Positions 1 to 14,386 of a DNA stretch of 64,000 nt are shown piece by piece. Under the pieces are notes generated by a model, which saw only the letters and a program-made list of their open reading frames with translations, was not told the origin of the DNA and did no database searches. Source of the DNA: Isoetes taiwanensis (taxonomy: Eukaryota > Streptophyta > Lycopodiopsida > Isoetales > Isoetaceae); NCBI GenBank assembly GCA_021234155.1, contig JAJEKV010000064.1:3904001-3968000 (forward strand), written 5' to 3'. The translations under genes were made by a program, and so were the position numbers. Each line of letters starts with the position of its first letter. Within the stretch, counting starts at the first letter, position 1.

Positions 1-257
1 TCATGAGTGCGCCAGTTTGTTTCTTCTGGCCCATGCGGCCCTTTGAAGACATGGTGCCTCTCATTTTCTCATTGACGCCATCCTGCCCCTTTGGGCTCAA
101 CACTCCTCCCGCTCTTCAAAAACGCCCGGGATCTCATTAGCAGTTACCATAATGGTGCCTGCCCTCACTCCCCGTGAGGATCACGCGGCCGATTGAGGGC
201 TTCCCCCGCCTCGAGACACTTCCTCCTTTTCTTCACCCGGTGTCGCTTGGTGGGGGA
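1..257 (+). mobile_element. 3' tail of Ty3/gypsy internal region (copy A)
   Basis: This matches 31,374-31,629, the untranslated stretch just upstream of the gypsy 3' LTR, including the G-rich run before the LTR (polypurine tract). The rest of this gypsy copy would lie left of the window. Confidence 0.75.
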
Positions 258-822
258 GGTTAGTCCCATGCCTCCCGGGTACGGGACTATTCATGCATAC
301 GACGGACTGATCAAGCTCAAGGATCCAAGTAGTCAACCACGGGTCAGCCATCCAAGGCCCCCAAGAAGACCAAGCAGCAGCCTATCAAGAGGTACTTCGA
401 CAAGTGAGGGGTTGCCACCGCCGCAACGCCGGCCCGCCGATTCTAGGCACTTCCAGAGGCACCGCCAACATTCCTCAAAATCAGGCCTCCTTCCAGAGCC
501 CAAGACCGAGATCAGGCCAGAGTGTCTATATTGGGCCAAAGGCCATTGTACTATATATATGAGTAGAGCTAGCATATGAGGGCTAGATGAGTTTTGAGTC
601 TTGTCTCTTCAGCCTTTCTCTCGACATGAGAGCTCATGTATGTTCATCATTGATATCAAGAAGCATATCATTTTCCTCTCATTGTTCTTTTTCTCTCCGC
701 TCTTCTTCTTCTTGTTCTTTTCTTGCAAATCCTCATGACATAGTCCCCCCTGATTCTCCCTCGTTAGATCCAAGGGTCCTCACAGAGGGCTATCTTGGAG
801 TTCCCAACCTGCACCCCAAACA
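258..822 (+). repeat. Ty3/gypsy 3' LTR (copy A)
   Basis: This matches the LTRs at 21,045-21,619 and 31,630-32,188. It holds the same TATA-type promoter (near 551-558, 'ctatatatatg') and ends in CCCCAAACA. It is followed by ATGAT (823-827), the same 5-bp target duplication seen beside the complete element. The LTR start is blurred: 'ggttag' here corresponds to 'tgttag'. Confidence 0.85.
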
Positions 823-2224
823 ATGATGTCGTAGTAGGATATAGTCTATGTCTAACTTTCCATTCCGCATACCGTGGATTTAATGCCCGGTTCAACCGCT
901 TTTTGAAAGCATCTCGCTTAGCATGATCCAATTTCAGCCCGGGCTTGAAATGGGTGGGGACTTCTACCACACTTAATTTTCCCTTCAAGCTAAAGTTCAG
1001 CCAACATGATCGCATCCGTAATTTGTCGTGGAATTCAAACCGGCCTCAATAAATTGCTACATGGCGATATGAGCAAGTAATCCACAATACTCTCCCCATC
1101 GGGGTGATGCATGTGCTGGTATTTGTCTGTTTATATTGCTCTATTCCATTCATGATCTTGAGACCGCATGCGATGCCAAAATCAAGCAGCTTGTCTCCCA
1201 TTGCATTTCTGACCTGATCTGTGGAGTGGCATATGAAACTCTTATCGCCCCTTCTAATAAGAGTGGATTCCCTTTGTATGTATGATACCGGTGCAGCCCT
1301 TTGTTCTTGCATTGAAGTGGCCCACAACCAAGACCTCTCCTCTATTTTGTATATTAATGTTTCTTTGCTAAGATCATGCAACGGGTTGTCTCTCATTCCA
1401 AACCAAATTGATTGTTGTAAACAAATATGTTCAAGGGAGCGTAATAACATGTGGCTACATACACTCGACGATTCCTCAACTCTACTTGTAACCACATGTG
1501 CTGCTTAAATTCATGCTTTGCCACTATTTTATGTGTTTAGCGACTTCTGTCCGAGCATAGCTGCCAGGCCTCCATATCCCCGTCCTACTCCATGTTCCCT
1601 TATGTTCCAGACCGAATCTACTATGGTGAAACCTGATATGTCTAGGAGTGGCCTAGATTGATGCTCTTATGTCTCAAGAAAGAGAAGCACGTCCATTTTG
1701 CGCAACACATCCATGCTTGCAGCTACTTTCTCATTTGAAAGTCCATGTATATTCCACGACAGCAGCCGAAATTAGCCTCAAGGTCCCAAGTTCCTATTCT
1801 TTCTTCTTTCTAGTTACTAATCGCCTTTCCCTCGCTTCTATCCAGATACACAACAACAAAGCCTTTTGTCCTGGCCTCTTTTACTTTTGCCCATTCCCTT
1901 TTTCTAACTTCCAGTTGTGTGGGAGTTAGATCCATGTCAATCCAGATCTTTTGACCTTTCAATGCCCCTCTCGCTTTGTAGGACCCTATTATGGGCTTCC
2001 TCGCTAAATCGAATCGAACTAAAATTGGTCTCATAAAATTTGCCGGGCTTACCAAGTCTCCCGCTATGAATGGCTTGAGGTTCATGTGGATGCATGACCT
2101 CCTTGAAAAATTGTGCAATGACCTGGTTTGTATCTTCATTTTCGTGTTTCGCTGGCCCGGATCTTCGATTTCTTACTCGGGTCTGTTCTTCCAAAATTCT
2201 CACGAGATAATGTTCATGATGCAT
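823..2224 (-). pseudogene. LINE ORF1 plus endonuclease fragment (copy A)
   Basis: This is the noisy counterpart of 32,189-33,583. On the minus strand an ORF1-like piece (about 1,810-2,224) precedes an apurinic-type endonuclease piece (about 823-1,750). Recognisable segments include a short ORF at 1,046-1,495 with the family's substrate-pocket region and a terminal piece at 764-1,015 that runs into the LTR. Several frameshifts break both frames relative to copy B, most of them at former CAG/CTG sites. The gypsy LTR truncates the element. Confidence 0.75.
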
Positions 2225-4752
2225 CCATTTGTCACTACAAGAGAATGCATGCTAGACGCCGTAAATCGTCGGCCGAAAAGCCTTCACAAATCGTAGAAGT
2301 GTCCAAGTTGATCGGTTTATCTCGATTAATAGCCCGATTAATATTATCCGACGACAGCGCCGATGTTAAGGCCGTGAATCGCCGATATACCGCCACTTCA
2401 TGTGTCGACATACTCACAAGATATTAGTCCGAAAAATCGGCCAAAATAATAGTCACTTAATAGTCATCATATTGGGCGTGTTTTTCATCAAGGTACTAGT
2501 CGAATGGTCAAGATTATTAATCAGTTTATAGCCAATTTTGGTCGCTATTAGTCAAATATTGGTCGGGTTATTAGTCAAAATATTTGTCAACATATTAATC
2601 GTAATATTAGTCGAATATTGTTCGTGCTTTTAGTCAACTTATTGGTTAGATAATAATCGATACTAGTCAATATTAGTTAGGCTCTTAGTCACCTTTTAAT
2701 AGTTAGCTTATTCGTCGTGACAAAGGGTCACTCATTAGTCAAAGATAAACGCCATTATAATAGTAAGGAGGTATTTAGCTCAGGTGAATTCAATTGCCGC
2801 AAATTGAGTTCAATAATAGACTAAAAACTATGACACCGCTAAGGCCTTCAAGAAGAAAGATATGACAATGGTTACATAATATACCGCATGTAAATATAAT
2901 GCTATGTAGCCTATTTTCACAATTGATATATAACCCGTGATTGCAATTGACTATGCAGCCTTCCTTCATCACCATGAATGGACTTAAAGAAGAATAGAAC
3001 ACATATACATTAAAGATATAGATTAATAATATGACATAACATTAAAAAACATATGCCTTCACAACAAAAAATAGACTTTCTATTAGTTCAAATCTTGCAA
3101 AACATTTAGTTCAAAACGCCATTCCCTAGTTCAAAACGCCATTATCATATCGATCGCTAGTAGTTATAAACATTTTAGAACAGAGTGTCATTGTTTCCAA
3201 TGCTAGTTTTATACTTCAAATGCGCTTTTTGATTGACTTGTACTGCAATGTTTTAGCCACTTTGCTTTCATCCACGGTCGAGCTCAAGTTTCGCCAAATG
3301 AGTTTAACGCTCTTCTTACCTTTTTTTTCCTTTGAAGTGGACGATTATCACTTGCCTTTCTTCCTAACCGCATTTCCTTCTCTCTTTTGGGAGCTCTCAT
3401 CTCCGCGATCCAAAGAAGATATCATGTACCCAATTGCGTAACGCCATCATTACCCTCTAAAATATTCATATTTTTTCTTTCAATATCATCCCTTCCTTCC
3501 ACTACTACGCCTCTTGTTCCCTTTATCACCCTCACCTCCATCAACACTTTCATTAACATCTCCCTCACCTCCATCAACAATTGCATTAGCATCTCCATCA
3601 CCTCCATTGAATCCGTTGAAGTCATTCCCTCCTATTTCATTGATGTCATTGCCTCCATTTTCACCAATGTCCAAATGATCTTGTCCTAAAACTCCATCCA
3701 TCTCGATGTTTACGTCCTAAATAAACACAATATTCAAGTTTAAAATGTTTGTATGAATATATAAGCCATAAGAGCATATACTAACCTTCCTTTTTTTTGC
3801 TCCTTTGTTCTTCCTCGCCCTTCCTTTTCTTTTTTGCGCTCCTTGTTCTTCCTCGCCCCCTTCTTTCCTAAATGGTCCAACGCCTTAAACTACAAACAAA
3901 ACATGTCAGCAGCATTAAAAACAGGGATAAATCCCACGAGCGTAATCCCAAGGAAAAATCCTCGAGCATAATCCAAAACAATCAACCTTCCATTTACTCA
4001 CAAAGTATAACTCAGAATGTTTAATACAATGCTCTAAGCCCACAGATCTGCAATAAAGTCTGTAATCAGGCTGAGCTGAGGCTAGCGTGTGGATTAATTT
4101 TGTCTAATTTTCGGATTGGGCATCATATCTGGTGCACCATATCTATTAAATCTGTTTGAAAAATGAGTTGCAAATGATCAGTTTTATGAAGTTTGGAGTA
4201 AGAGCAGATCTTCAACAGCATGATACAGCATACAGGATTTACAATTTCTGATTAACAAAAAAGTGAATCCAAGGTAGATTTAATTTTTCGGATGACCTGC
4301 ACAAGCTGCAGAATAGAGTCTGGCAAAATCAATACGTTTATTCAATTTATACAGTTGGGAGAAAAAAGACGTCAGCGTTTATCCAATTTATAAAGTTGGG
4401 TAGCTTCACAGCGTACAGATACAGGATGATTTGCATTATCTGATCAACAAAAGCAGATAGTTGATGGATCTAAGAAACTAGAGTTCGCAAAAGGTAGACA
4501 TGATTCTTTTGGATGACGTGCACAAGCTGCAGTATAGACCCTGGAAAAGCTATGAAAAAATCTCAAACCATACCATAACATACATTAATGATTGACACAG
4601 TACAGTTCCGGCATTGCATTTAGATTTCTAACAGAAGCAAAAGGACACATAAGTAGAGTAAATAAACTAACGGGAAAGGATCGTTAACCATGGTGCAGTA
4701 TCCTTCATTTACGCCTTATCCCTTATTGCCTACTCAGCCTTATGTTCAAATT

Positions 4753-5463
4753 TATGATGTCCTAACATGGCTTAGTGCAGCCATGACTGAGCAGAACACA
4801 TGCCTTGATGGGCTTGAACCATGTCCTTCTCAAGTATGGCAACGCTAACATTCAACTGCTTAGCCAAGCTCTTGAGTTAGCAGCATCCTATAATTCAACA
4901 GCTGCTCGAAGGCGCTTTTGTTGTCTGCCCGGTCCGATCTTGATGCAAATGAATTACCAACTTGGTTGCCTTATAACCATAGGAGGCTTTTGCAGTCCAA
5001 CACCACTGTCACTCCAAATGTAGTTGTGGATAAAAATGGCAATGGAGGGTTTAAAACCATTCAGGCTGCAGTAGACCAGGTTCCAAAATGGCATCACTAC
5101 TTTACATCATCAAGATCAATGCAGGGATTTATGAGGAGCAAGTTATAATACCCAAATCTGCTAAGAATGTGGTGTTTTGTAGGGGATGGAATTGGCAAGA
5201 CAATTATTACTGGAAGCAAAAGCGTTGGAAAGGGATTTGACAGTGCAGAACACTGCAGGAGCAGCCTATGAACCAGGCTGTAGCAGTAAGGGGTGAGTGC
5301 AGACAAGGTGACATTCTACAAGTGCCAATTTGAAGGCTTTCGGGATGCTCTCTACACGCATGTACTGAGGCAATTTTACAGAGAATGCACCATCTACGGC
5401 AGCGTTGACTTCGTCTTTGGCAACGGCAACGTAGTCCTCCAAAGCTGCACCGTCAAAGCCTGA
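4753..5463 (+). pseudogene. Pectin methylesterase fragment (copy A)
   Basis: This is the noisy counterpart of 36,158-36,864. It encodes the end of the inhibitor-like pro-region and the first half of the pectinesterase domain, including the QDTL region, which is altered here to a RDAL-like reading, and the DFVFG motif. Extra bases at about 4,916, 5,090, 5,178, 5,232, 5,269 and 5,293 shift the frame relative to copy B. Like copy B it lacks the C-terminal catalytic part. Confidence 0.8.
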
Positions 5464-6202
5464 TCATAGCTATGCGATTCCAAATGAAGACAGATAGCAC
5501 AGTGGCGGGTAAAATGCTTCGAATGAGGAACAAGGTGTGGTAGAAGACCAGATATGCCATGATGTGACTGCTCCATTAACCATGAGTGCATGCCACTGCT
5601 TGCATCTGTACAGTGTACACAAAAAAGTAGAGACTAGAAATTTGTTTCTTTGTCAAGGAAAAGAACTCTTAATCTTGAAAACAGAGCCCCTGCTATCAGA
5701 ATTGGAGCTGCTATCAGTCAATCTCTTCAATCAGAGCGTCACTAGACTTTTTATTATAGGTCACTGGTGTCACTCCTTTAGTATTATGAGGTTTTTCTTT
5801 TTTCAATAGACCTTTAAGAATTATTGCTGGTAAGAGGACAAAGCCTTGAATGTGGGTTTTTTTTGCGAGTGCTGCTAAGGGCACTAATGAAAACAAGACA
5901 AACTGAGTCATCTGAGGTTTTTTTGTGCAGCATCACATGGCTCTTCTACAACAGTCCTACAAGTGGATGCTGCCATAATCTCTTTAAATCACTCATTATT
6001 AAACCAAAAGATTGTTGGATTTTTGATGGCCATTGCCATATAAGCTCCTCTGGCTGAGCCTTTGAAAGACCAATCATTTCCATCACAGACTGGAAGTCAT
6101 AATTTTCTTGTTCTAATTCCCAAAATCACCATCTTATCTACAAATCCCTGAACCTTGTCCATTCATCTACGTCTCAATCCATAAGTGTTATGACATGTTT
6201 AA

Positions 6203-6312
6203 GTAAAACCAGTCTAGCATAGCTCGGCAAGGACATAAAACCAGTCTAGCATAGCTCATAAAAACCAGTCTAGCATAGCCTATAGTAAAAACCAGTCTAG
6301 CATAGCTCATAA
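6203..6312. repeat. Four-copy tandem repeat (copy A)
   Basis: Four direct repeats of a unit containing CCAGTCTAGCATAGCTCAT are separated by A-rich spacers. The same four copies occur at 37,601-37,712. Unit spacing varies from about 25 to 30 bp. Confidence 0.85.
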
Positions 6313-6619
6313 AAAAAAGAAAAAAAAGAAAAAAATGCTCATAAAGCAAGATTAGTACTTACGTTTCCAGGAACTCTTCCTTGGGCAATTAAAGCATCCC
6401 GATAGATCTTGTATGGCCCTTTCTCCACTATTTTTTACTTAAAAAAGTTGCTGTCGACGGATAACAACCCCAATCTCGATACTACAAGGTCCAAAAAAAA
6501 TTAGTTAAAGAAATTTTCAAAACATTACTTGTATTCTTACATAGTCAGCATTGATGCTATCGTGATCCGGCTATCCGACTCTTGGTGCCTCCACCTTTGA
6601 ATGAGACGCTTTACTTGTT

Positions 6620-9346
6620 GGCCATTATTTTTAAACAATTGTGTGCTACCTTTGATCTATTTTTATAATGGCACAAATCGCCTCCCACGCGACCACCGGG
6701 TTTTATCGATAAGCATACCTGCGGGTATGAGTGTCGTGATTACCGGATAGGACCGTGAGAAGCTGTGAACTTTGTACGTGAATTTGCAATTGAAGAAATT
6801 CTAGAATCGTAATTCATATGCTTAAGGAGGTTCAGCGACTAGATATAGCAAACATTCAAGACGCTTAACCAAAAAAGCAAAATGGGGATAGAATACGGAT
6901 CAATCCATTGAGGGCTAATCTATATGCCGCAGATAGAGTCACAATTAGAAGAGAATTGGCCGTAATCACGCGATTTAAAAAACGAGCGCTTGCGCACTAT
7001 AATGAGTCGCGGAACGGGTTTTGGTAAAAAGCCATGGGTATAGTGGTGGGATATGTAAATCGGCGGTGGGATGCTGAATGCAAGCGATGAAAGCTCTTAT
7101 CAATTATCACACCATTTCAACAAGAGGCTAGAAAAACCTTCAAAAAGTTTGCCAGAAAAAGAAAGTATTGGGAAATAAAGATGCACTTACAAATGATTAA
7201 TGAGCTACAACATATCCCGCAAAAAAACGCTTTAAACGCTTCTGGAGGCCAATGGGAAACTTTTTCCGTGAATGAGCTACTAGAGCATGCACGTGAATTG
7301 TATCATGTACCAAATGCGATGGTATGGCACTGGAGGAGAGCATAAAAAAATATTTTTCACCGATAATGTAAAGCTAAGCCTTAAGCATATGGCTAATGGG
7401 AAAGCAAGAGACTTCTGATGGCCTAGCAAATGAGCCTCTCAAATGGGGAGGGGACAACATGTTCAAAAAGAATAGCGTAAATCTTTAATCACCCTACAAG
7501 ATGGGTTTTCGTAACAATGGTGTGTTAATCGTGATTGCGGCCTATCTTCAAAGCAGTAGACCGCATTAATGGAGAGAAACCAATGCGACTATAATGATCA
7601 GTAGTATCTGCCAAACCTTTGGTGCAATACTTGAAAAGAAAATTAGTCAAAATGGGCGAGGAGCATGAGGTAAGGGCATTAGGTCAAGCAGGTTTAGGTT
7701 ACTTTCAAACCATTGACCACCTTATGACCTTTAGAGTCATGCATAGGGAGCAAAAGGTGCAAGTAATGTTATAATCAGTTGTTTTGTTGATTTTGCCAAA
7801 GCTTTGATGTGGTTTCGCTACAGATGCTTAAGCAAAGGGTTGAGGCAATCGCAAAGTCCCCGGGAATCCGTGGAATGGTGTAGCCGACATGAAAAGGTCT
7901 TGGTTGAGTTATCATTTCCATGAATGGACCCGTAGGAAAAGGTAGACCTAAACATAGGTGAAACAAGGGTGTCCATTGTCTCCAACCTCTTCTACCCCTT
8001 TATTGATGAATCCAGAATCATGGCTAAACGAAGGAGGTGCAGATTAGAATTGCAGATATGTTATACAGCCCTCGCTATAAGGCACGATGTTATTCTTCAT
8101 CTAAAACAAAGATCGTGTTTACAAAATACAATTAAACGCCGAAGTCGCTTTGCATATCCACAGTATGCGGAACAAAGGAAAACCAAAGTGATGGTTATAG
8201 GTAGAAGAGAAAATTTAGATATGATGTATGAAGGAGAGAGACTTTGGAACAACCTGCATTATTACAAGTATTTGGGGATTGAGGTGACGTGATGGATACA
8301 AATGAATGTAGGGGTAGAAAGAAGAATAGTAGGTGGCATGGCACTTTGCACAAGCACTATAAGCATGGCGCAGAATAACCATGTGGACAACAAGTGGAGT
8401 TTGAGGAAGCTGGATGTTTAAAACATTGGTGCAACCAGGGCTTGCTCTATGGCGCCAAGTGTGGGGGCCTGCCTATCAAAGAAAAAAATGGGGACAAAGG
8501 TTGAGAATGTTCAAAAAACGCTTCCTTCTCGCTGAATTGGGGGTCAAAGCCCAAAACACCGTAATGCTCTTAGCGAAGTTGGCTTCTTCCTCTTGAAGGA
8601 GAATCACTTTATTTAACCCTTTCTTTCTAATTCGGGCAGAAAGTGAGGAAATTAAACATACTAGAATAACATCTCAAGCGCCAGTAGAATCTCGCCAAGA
8701 GCATTCGTGATGGTATCAGCAAGTTTGTGGGAGTGGCAAGCAATTGGGGATTGACATTCATGATATGCCGTAATCGAACCGAATTTATGCTTAGTACATG
8801 ATAACATGCTCGAGACCGTGGGAAAAAATCGTGAGGAAATGGGACTTCTACAAACGGAGATCAAATCCAAATGCTGGCATATGCCGAACAAAGGGTATTT
8901 AAATGCAAGCCTTAGCACCGTAAAGAGAAATTTGATATCGGAAGCAAGACTTAGTAGCCATAAGTTGAAATTGAAGTGGGTCGCCATGATATTCCGAAAA
9001 AAGACAACTTCGCCTCGTTTTTGTTGTAGAAGAGTTTCCTTTGGAAGACCTAAACAACATGCTTCTTAGAATGTATGGAGTTCTCTTATTAAGACCAACA
9101 TGGAATTATGGTATCTAGTATGCATGATCTCCTAAACTTAGATGTCGAGTTCTTGCACCCGCATCTAGATGATTGGTGGAAACTGCAAGGAGTTATTTGA
9201 GCCGAATGAGTTGGTAGATAACTTCGAGGCCAATGGCCTTGTTTGATGTATCTATATTTTTATATAGCTTTAGGAATATGGCCGCCTATGGACCCGAAAG
9301 GTCTAAACCCTACGAGAATAATACATTTACATTTACATTTACATTT
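6620..9346 (+). pseudogene. 5'-truncated LINE with RT, copy A
   Basis: This is the noisy counterpart of 37,985-40,784. It keeps readable pieces of the endonuclease C-terminus, the reverse transcriptase and the C-terminal region, but many frameshifts and stops break them. Short ORFs at 7,969-8,292, 8,414-8,596 and 8,806-9,069 are fragments of the RT thumb and downstream region. It ends in an ACATTT hexamer run (about 9,321-9,346), the LINE's 3' tail. Confidence 0.8.
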
Positions 9347-9765
9347 ATTTTACCATAGGTTTCTAAATTTATCCTAAACTTTAGGTTTAACATGTGCGTG
9401 GGCTGTTTGCTTTGCACCACATCAATCAGTACCGCTTGCATGGTTGTGGCATGGATTTCATCGGCCCCTCACAATGCTACAAGATCGGCCCATCCCTTTG
9501 CTCAAGCTCGCATTGCCAAGTCCATTTCGCTTCATACTCGTAGAGCAAGAAGCATCAAGGCCTATTCCAAAATATGCCGTGAGTCTCCGGCCCCATAATT
9601 ATCCCGTTTCCTTTACCTACGTAAGAGGCCTTTCCCTAAAAAAAAAAAAACTTTACCATATAGTATAGGCCAGCCTTGTGCGCTGGGCCAGCCTTTAGCC
9701 TCATGCCCCCGCTATATGCTGAAATAGAAGGCTGCTATTTTTTTACCGTAGGGAAAAGCTTTGTT
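9347..9765. other. Short spacer between LINE and Copia (copy A)
   Basis: No gene is visible. It matches 40,785-41,200. A minus-strand reading of the copy B version has a short coding-like stretch, but copy A is too noisy to judge. Confidence 0.4.
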
Positions 9766-9770
9766 CATAC

Positions 9771-12700
9771 TATAACAATTTAAATACGATTATAGAAAAA
9801 CACTTGTAACAACAAATGAGAAAGCACTTGATCTTAATGAGGAAATGACTCAAGAACTTGGGTAATATTTCATTGAATCAGATTTTTTTAAGCACACAAT
9901 GCTTCATAATTCAAGGTCAACTCAAGGAGTAATTTAGGCAACTCGCTACAATTTAGAACCGAACTTCTACTTGGCATAACTTAAGGAATCATTTAATATT
10001 CTAACACCCCTACTTAAATGATACTTCTTCAACACCCCACTAAAGGATGCTTCTTCGTGTAATCGCGGATTTCCATGCCGATGTTTGAGAAACCCAAGAA
10101 ACTTAGGCTTTTCCAAGGCCTTGGTCATGATATATCCGCCGTCATCTCATCAGCTTTGCAATATTTCAGCTTCATTAATTCCTTTCGAAGCAAAATATCT
10201 CTAATGAAATGATATTTTTATCTCAACATGTTTCATACCCTATGCTGATCGATCATGAGCAACTTGTATTGCTCCAACATTATCCGCCATAATGATTAAA
10301 CCGTCATTCCCGCGGTATCCTCAGAACTCAAAAGCTAACCTTTGCAGCCGATAGCTTCATTGAAGGTGTGTGCAAAAGAATAGTATTCAAATTTCGATGA
10401 TTGAGCAATGCATCGATGTTTCTATCGCCCAACTTACCGCACTACACCGCAAGAGTGAAGACAAAAACCGTAAGTTGATCTTCTATCTTCATCACCGCCT
10501 AAATCAATCTGAGAATCCAAGAATTTTGTTTTCGCTTTGCCCGGATATAGTGTATTCCATAACCGAAAGTGTCCCCGCAATGTACTTCTTCGTGCACCTT
10601 TTCAAAGCAACACAATGAGTCCGCCTAGGGTCATTTAGAAACCGACTAAGCTTAGATAATGACAATGCCAAATCGGCCTAGCTAAGCATCGCGCAGAAAG
10701 TTCATTGATCCAATGATGTTCCCTGCATCGCTCCAAAATATAATGTTGGTCGATGAGCATTTGATCATCTGATCTGAACGAAATCCCAACTCCATAGGTG
10801 TGGCCAATCGCTTTGCAAACCATGAAACCAAGACGAAGTTAACATCTTACCGAGATACCGCTCTGATGAATATGCAAGGATCTCTTCCTTTGATCATAAG
10901 CAACTGATCCCTAGAAAGTGATGGATTTCCCAAGATCCTTCATTTTGAATGACTTGACAAATTCCGCCATGTCCGATCTTTTTCCCCGTACGCAACTATC
11001 ACAAGATCATCAACATAACGTAGATAACAATCATTTGATTACCATTATTGTATTTAAAATACACACTGATCCTCACCAGACTTATCCTAAAACCCGATGT
11101 GGCACCGATTTAGCTTTGAATGCCACTGGGCGCCTATTTTAACCTCAGATAGTGCCTTCCTTAATCAAGACACTTTTGATTTGTTCCTTGCTCAAAACCC
11201 CGTGGTTGTTGAATATACACTTCTTCTTGCAGCCACCATGCAAAAAGGCATTACATACATCCATTTGATGAATAAAAACTTGTTCTCGACATGCATATGC
11301 TAAGATGGTTCGTGATAGAAGTCATCCTGCCAATCGGGTGCAAAGGTTTTCATAGTCCACCCCTGAATTTGAGAAAAACCTCTTGCTACAAGTCGAGCTT
11401 TAAACTTCTCAACATTTCCATCACACTTGTACTTCGCTTTAAAACCCACTTTGAACTCGACATCGACTGGCCGATGGTCTCGCCTACCAAGATCCAAGTT
11501 CCTCGCTTGTTGAATAGATTCTAGTTCACTCCATAGCCTTGATCCATTGCTCCTTCTCTCAGCATCAAGCATACGCCTTCAAAATAGGTTAGAGGTTCCA
11601 ATATTTCATCACTTCCATACATGACATAATCATTCAACCATTTAGAGGTCTTTTCGAAGGACGGAAGATCCTTCACATGCAGCAGTTCACAGAGACTATC
11701 ATTCATGTACCATGTTGCACCATTTCTTCATAAGGGAAGGATCTTCCTCAATAGTTTCTGCAGTCAGAACTGACAACATCGGCTAGAACATGTAACGCTT
11801 GGGAGCAGAGAACCTTCATCCGTGATTAAAACAAAGGTTGATACGAAGTCTTTTCCCATGGAAAACAGACTTCATACTCATTAAAGCCAGCATGACAACT
11901 TACTATGAGCTTATGAGTGTCAAGGTCATAAAAGCCAAAATGCCTTTCTCGAAATTGAACAATATCCAATAAACATGCATGTTCTAACTGAGGCTCCATC
12001 TTTGGATTTGAGTGAGGTAACTTAACAAAGGCTTTACATCCAAACACCTTTAAATTTGTAAGTGAAATACTTTTACCGCCCAAATTACCTCGTGAATCAA
12101 AGCTGATGCTTGCATGAGGAAGTCTATTTATCAAATATGATGCAAATGAACCGCCTTCACCCCGTAACTTAGCAGAACATTCATGGACAAAGAACAAGGT
12201 TCTTGCCATTTCTATCACGCTTCGTTTCACTCTTTCTCGCTTTCCATTTTGTTCGAGCATATGGTGAGGTAAGTTGATGCTCAACCCCTTCTTGTGCACA
12301 GAAATTTTGAAAAGCATTTGAGCGTAACTCTCCTCCATTATCCGATCTCAAAGATATCATGTATTTCTCCTCGCGATTCTTTTCTCAACAAATTTCTTTG
12401 AATGTACAAAAGAATTCATAGCACCATTCCTTTATTTTTGAGCAAGAACACAAACAGCTTCCTTTGTAAAATCATCTAAGAAAACCGTAAAAAATACCTC
12501 GATCCCATTGGTGTAGGTGGATCAATTGGGCCACAAAGATCAAGCAGGAACTAGGGCCAATTTCTTTGAAGCATGAGATTCAGATTTCTAAAGCAAGCTC
12601 GTAACCTTGGTCTCAAAACGACGCTGTAAGGTTTGAAGGTACCTTGTTTGACTTCATAAACCCTTGTCTTGCCAAACTTAGCATTTTCCCAACTCCAAAT

Positions 12701-14381
12701 AAGTGACCAAGCCTATAGTGCCATAAGGATGCATCACTTGAGGTTCAAATAATGTGATTTGCGACATTCTCCTTCATGGATAATTTGATATAAATTTCCA
12801 TTTCTTAGTGCCGCGGAACATCACTTTGTTAGCAAAGATCAAGAACATCACATTGAGAATTTGAAAATCTTACCCAAAACCCCGCATCCGCTAGTCTACT
12901 AACGATATCAAATTTTTGTGCACCGCACATGCAAAGACATTCTCGAATCTCCCTTGTAGCATTTGCACATAAAAATTTCTACAGCATTCGGCCCCAATAG
13001 CAGATCAGATATGATGATCGCCCATCTTCACCTTTTTTGATGTGCAAGAACTACATAATTTGAGAACATTTTCTAATCGGAGTCATGTGACTGTAGCTCC
13101 CGAATCAACGCATTCAAGTATCGTTGATACACCGATGTATCGCCCATTGCCATGCAAATTATATTCTTCACCAGTGAGTCATCCTGCATAAAGAAGCCCC
13201 CTTCACAGAATTCTTTCTTTTGTTTCCTCGCCTATATCCGTGATGATGAACATTTTCCCTTTTGATCGAGCAGAGCTCTAAGAATCCTAGCCGTGATGTC
13301 CAAATTTTGACATCCCAGAATAAGTGGCCTTGGTTCGACCAAACTTCCCCTTTTGATTGTCTTCTTTCTGATTCAGAACCATGAGGGTCTCAAGATTCAG
13401 TCATGAGCTTTTTGTTGCTTCTGGCACTCGCTTTAGCCTCTCTAGAGCCTTCTCAAAGGAGAATCGATAATCTACTCCTCCATATTCACCACGCATCCAT
13501 CCTCAAAGGATGCCGTAAACCGCTTAATAGCATGCAAACTTTTTTTCTTGGCTGTATTGCCCTCGTGGACCGCAGTCATTCTGCCAATTCTTTTCATGGC
13601 GACATATGCTCCACAAAATCTCCTCCTTCATTCAGCTTGAAGGCCATACAATTTTTCTTAATGCCGACGATTTCCTCGCTAAATCCGAGGTATATACTCA
13701 TCAAGATTCTCCATACTTCATATGATGAGTTCTCCTCACAAGTCTTTACCGGGTTTCATCAAGACTTGGCGACATGATTAGACGAAGCTTTCCGTCTTTC
13801 AAGAAAGTCTCGTTTATATATCCCTTTGCCGGCATTCAGCATCACTTGCAACGCATTTCCTCATCCGGATTCGCGGCTGAAGATTCACGTAAGACCACGC
13901 TTACTTCTGAGGGTTGGGGTACACACGATTTCCAAAGCTTTGTCTTCCAATATCCGTGATCTTCCACTTCCATATCCGAAAATCCTTTCCAAGAAAAACG
14001 CGGACTGCTTTTTCACTCATATGCGCCAAGGTCCCATTTGTAGCAAATCGCAAAGTCCATGGTGATTTAAGAATGATCAAAGAAAATACCGACGAAATGG
14101 AATAATCGAAAGCATCAAGGCGAATTGAGGCGTATTTCAATGATTTAGCACCAAAGGGGCCCATAACCTATAAATAATTTAATACGCATTATAGAAAACA
14201 CTTGTAACAAACAAAATGGACTCAAGAACTTGGTAATATTTCATTGAACTGATTTCTTTTAAGTACACAATGCTTCATAATTCAAGGGCTGAACTCAAGG
14301 AGTAATTTAGGCAACCGCTACAATTTAGGAACCGAGAACTTCTACTTGGCATAACTTAAGGAATCATTTAATATTCTAACA
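9771..14381 (-). mobile_element. Ty1/copia retrotransposon, copy A
   Basis: This minus-strand element is bounded by LTRs at 9,771-10,006 and 14,169-14,381 and flanked by the 5-bp duplication CATAC (9,766-9,770 and 14,382-14,386). Integrase (11,826-12,338), RT and gag pieces are readable but frameshifted. Copy B (41,206-45,854) is the better version. LTR size difference and insertion site are identical in the two copies, so the Copia insertion predates the duplication. Confidence 0.88.
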
Positions 14382-14386
14382 CATAC

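Larger units (their letters stand above)
2233..6490 (-). mobile_element. CACTA (En/Spm-type) element segment (copy A)
   Basis: This begins with the CACTA-type terminal motif CACTACAAGAGAA at 2,233-2,245. About 500 bp of degenerate AGTC/ATTAGTC subterminal repeats follow. The exon of a minus-strand gene lies at 3,216-3,701 (frameshifted), and a second exon homologous to 37,759-37,872 lies near 6,365-6,480. A pectin methylesterase fragment sits antisense between them. The distal terminus is not recognisable. Confidence 0.55.

Noticed and set aside
6203-6312. Four regular repeats as a CRISPR or regulatory array
   Set aside because: The spacers are only A-rich linkers of variable length; it is a minisatellite-like repeat.
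823-14381. Reading copy A's many frameshifts as pseudogene decay
   Set aside because: The same sites are intact in copy B and sit at CAG/CTG. Sequencing error is the simpler explanation.
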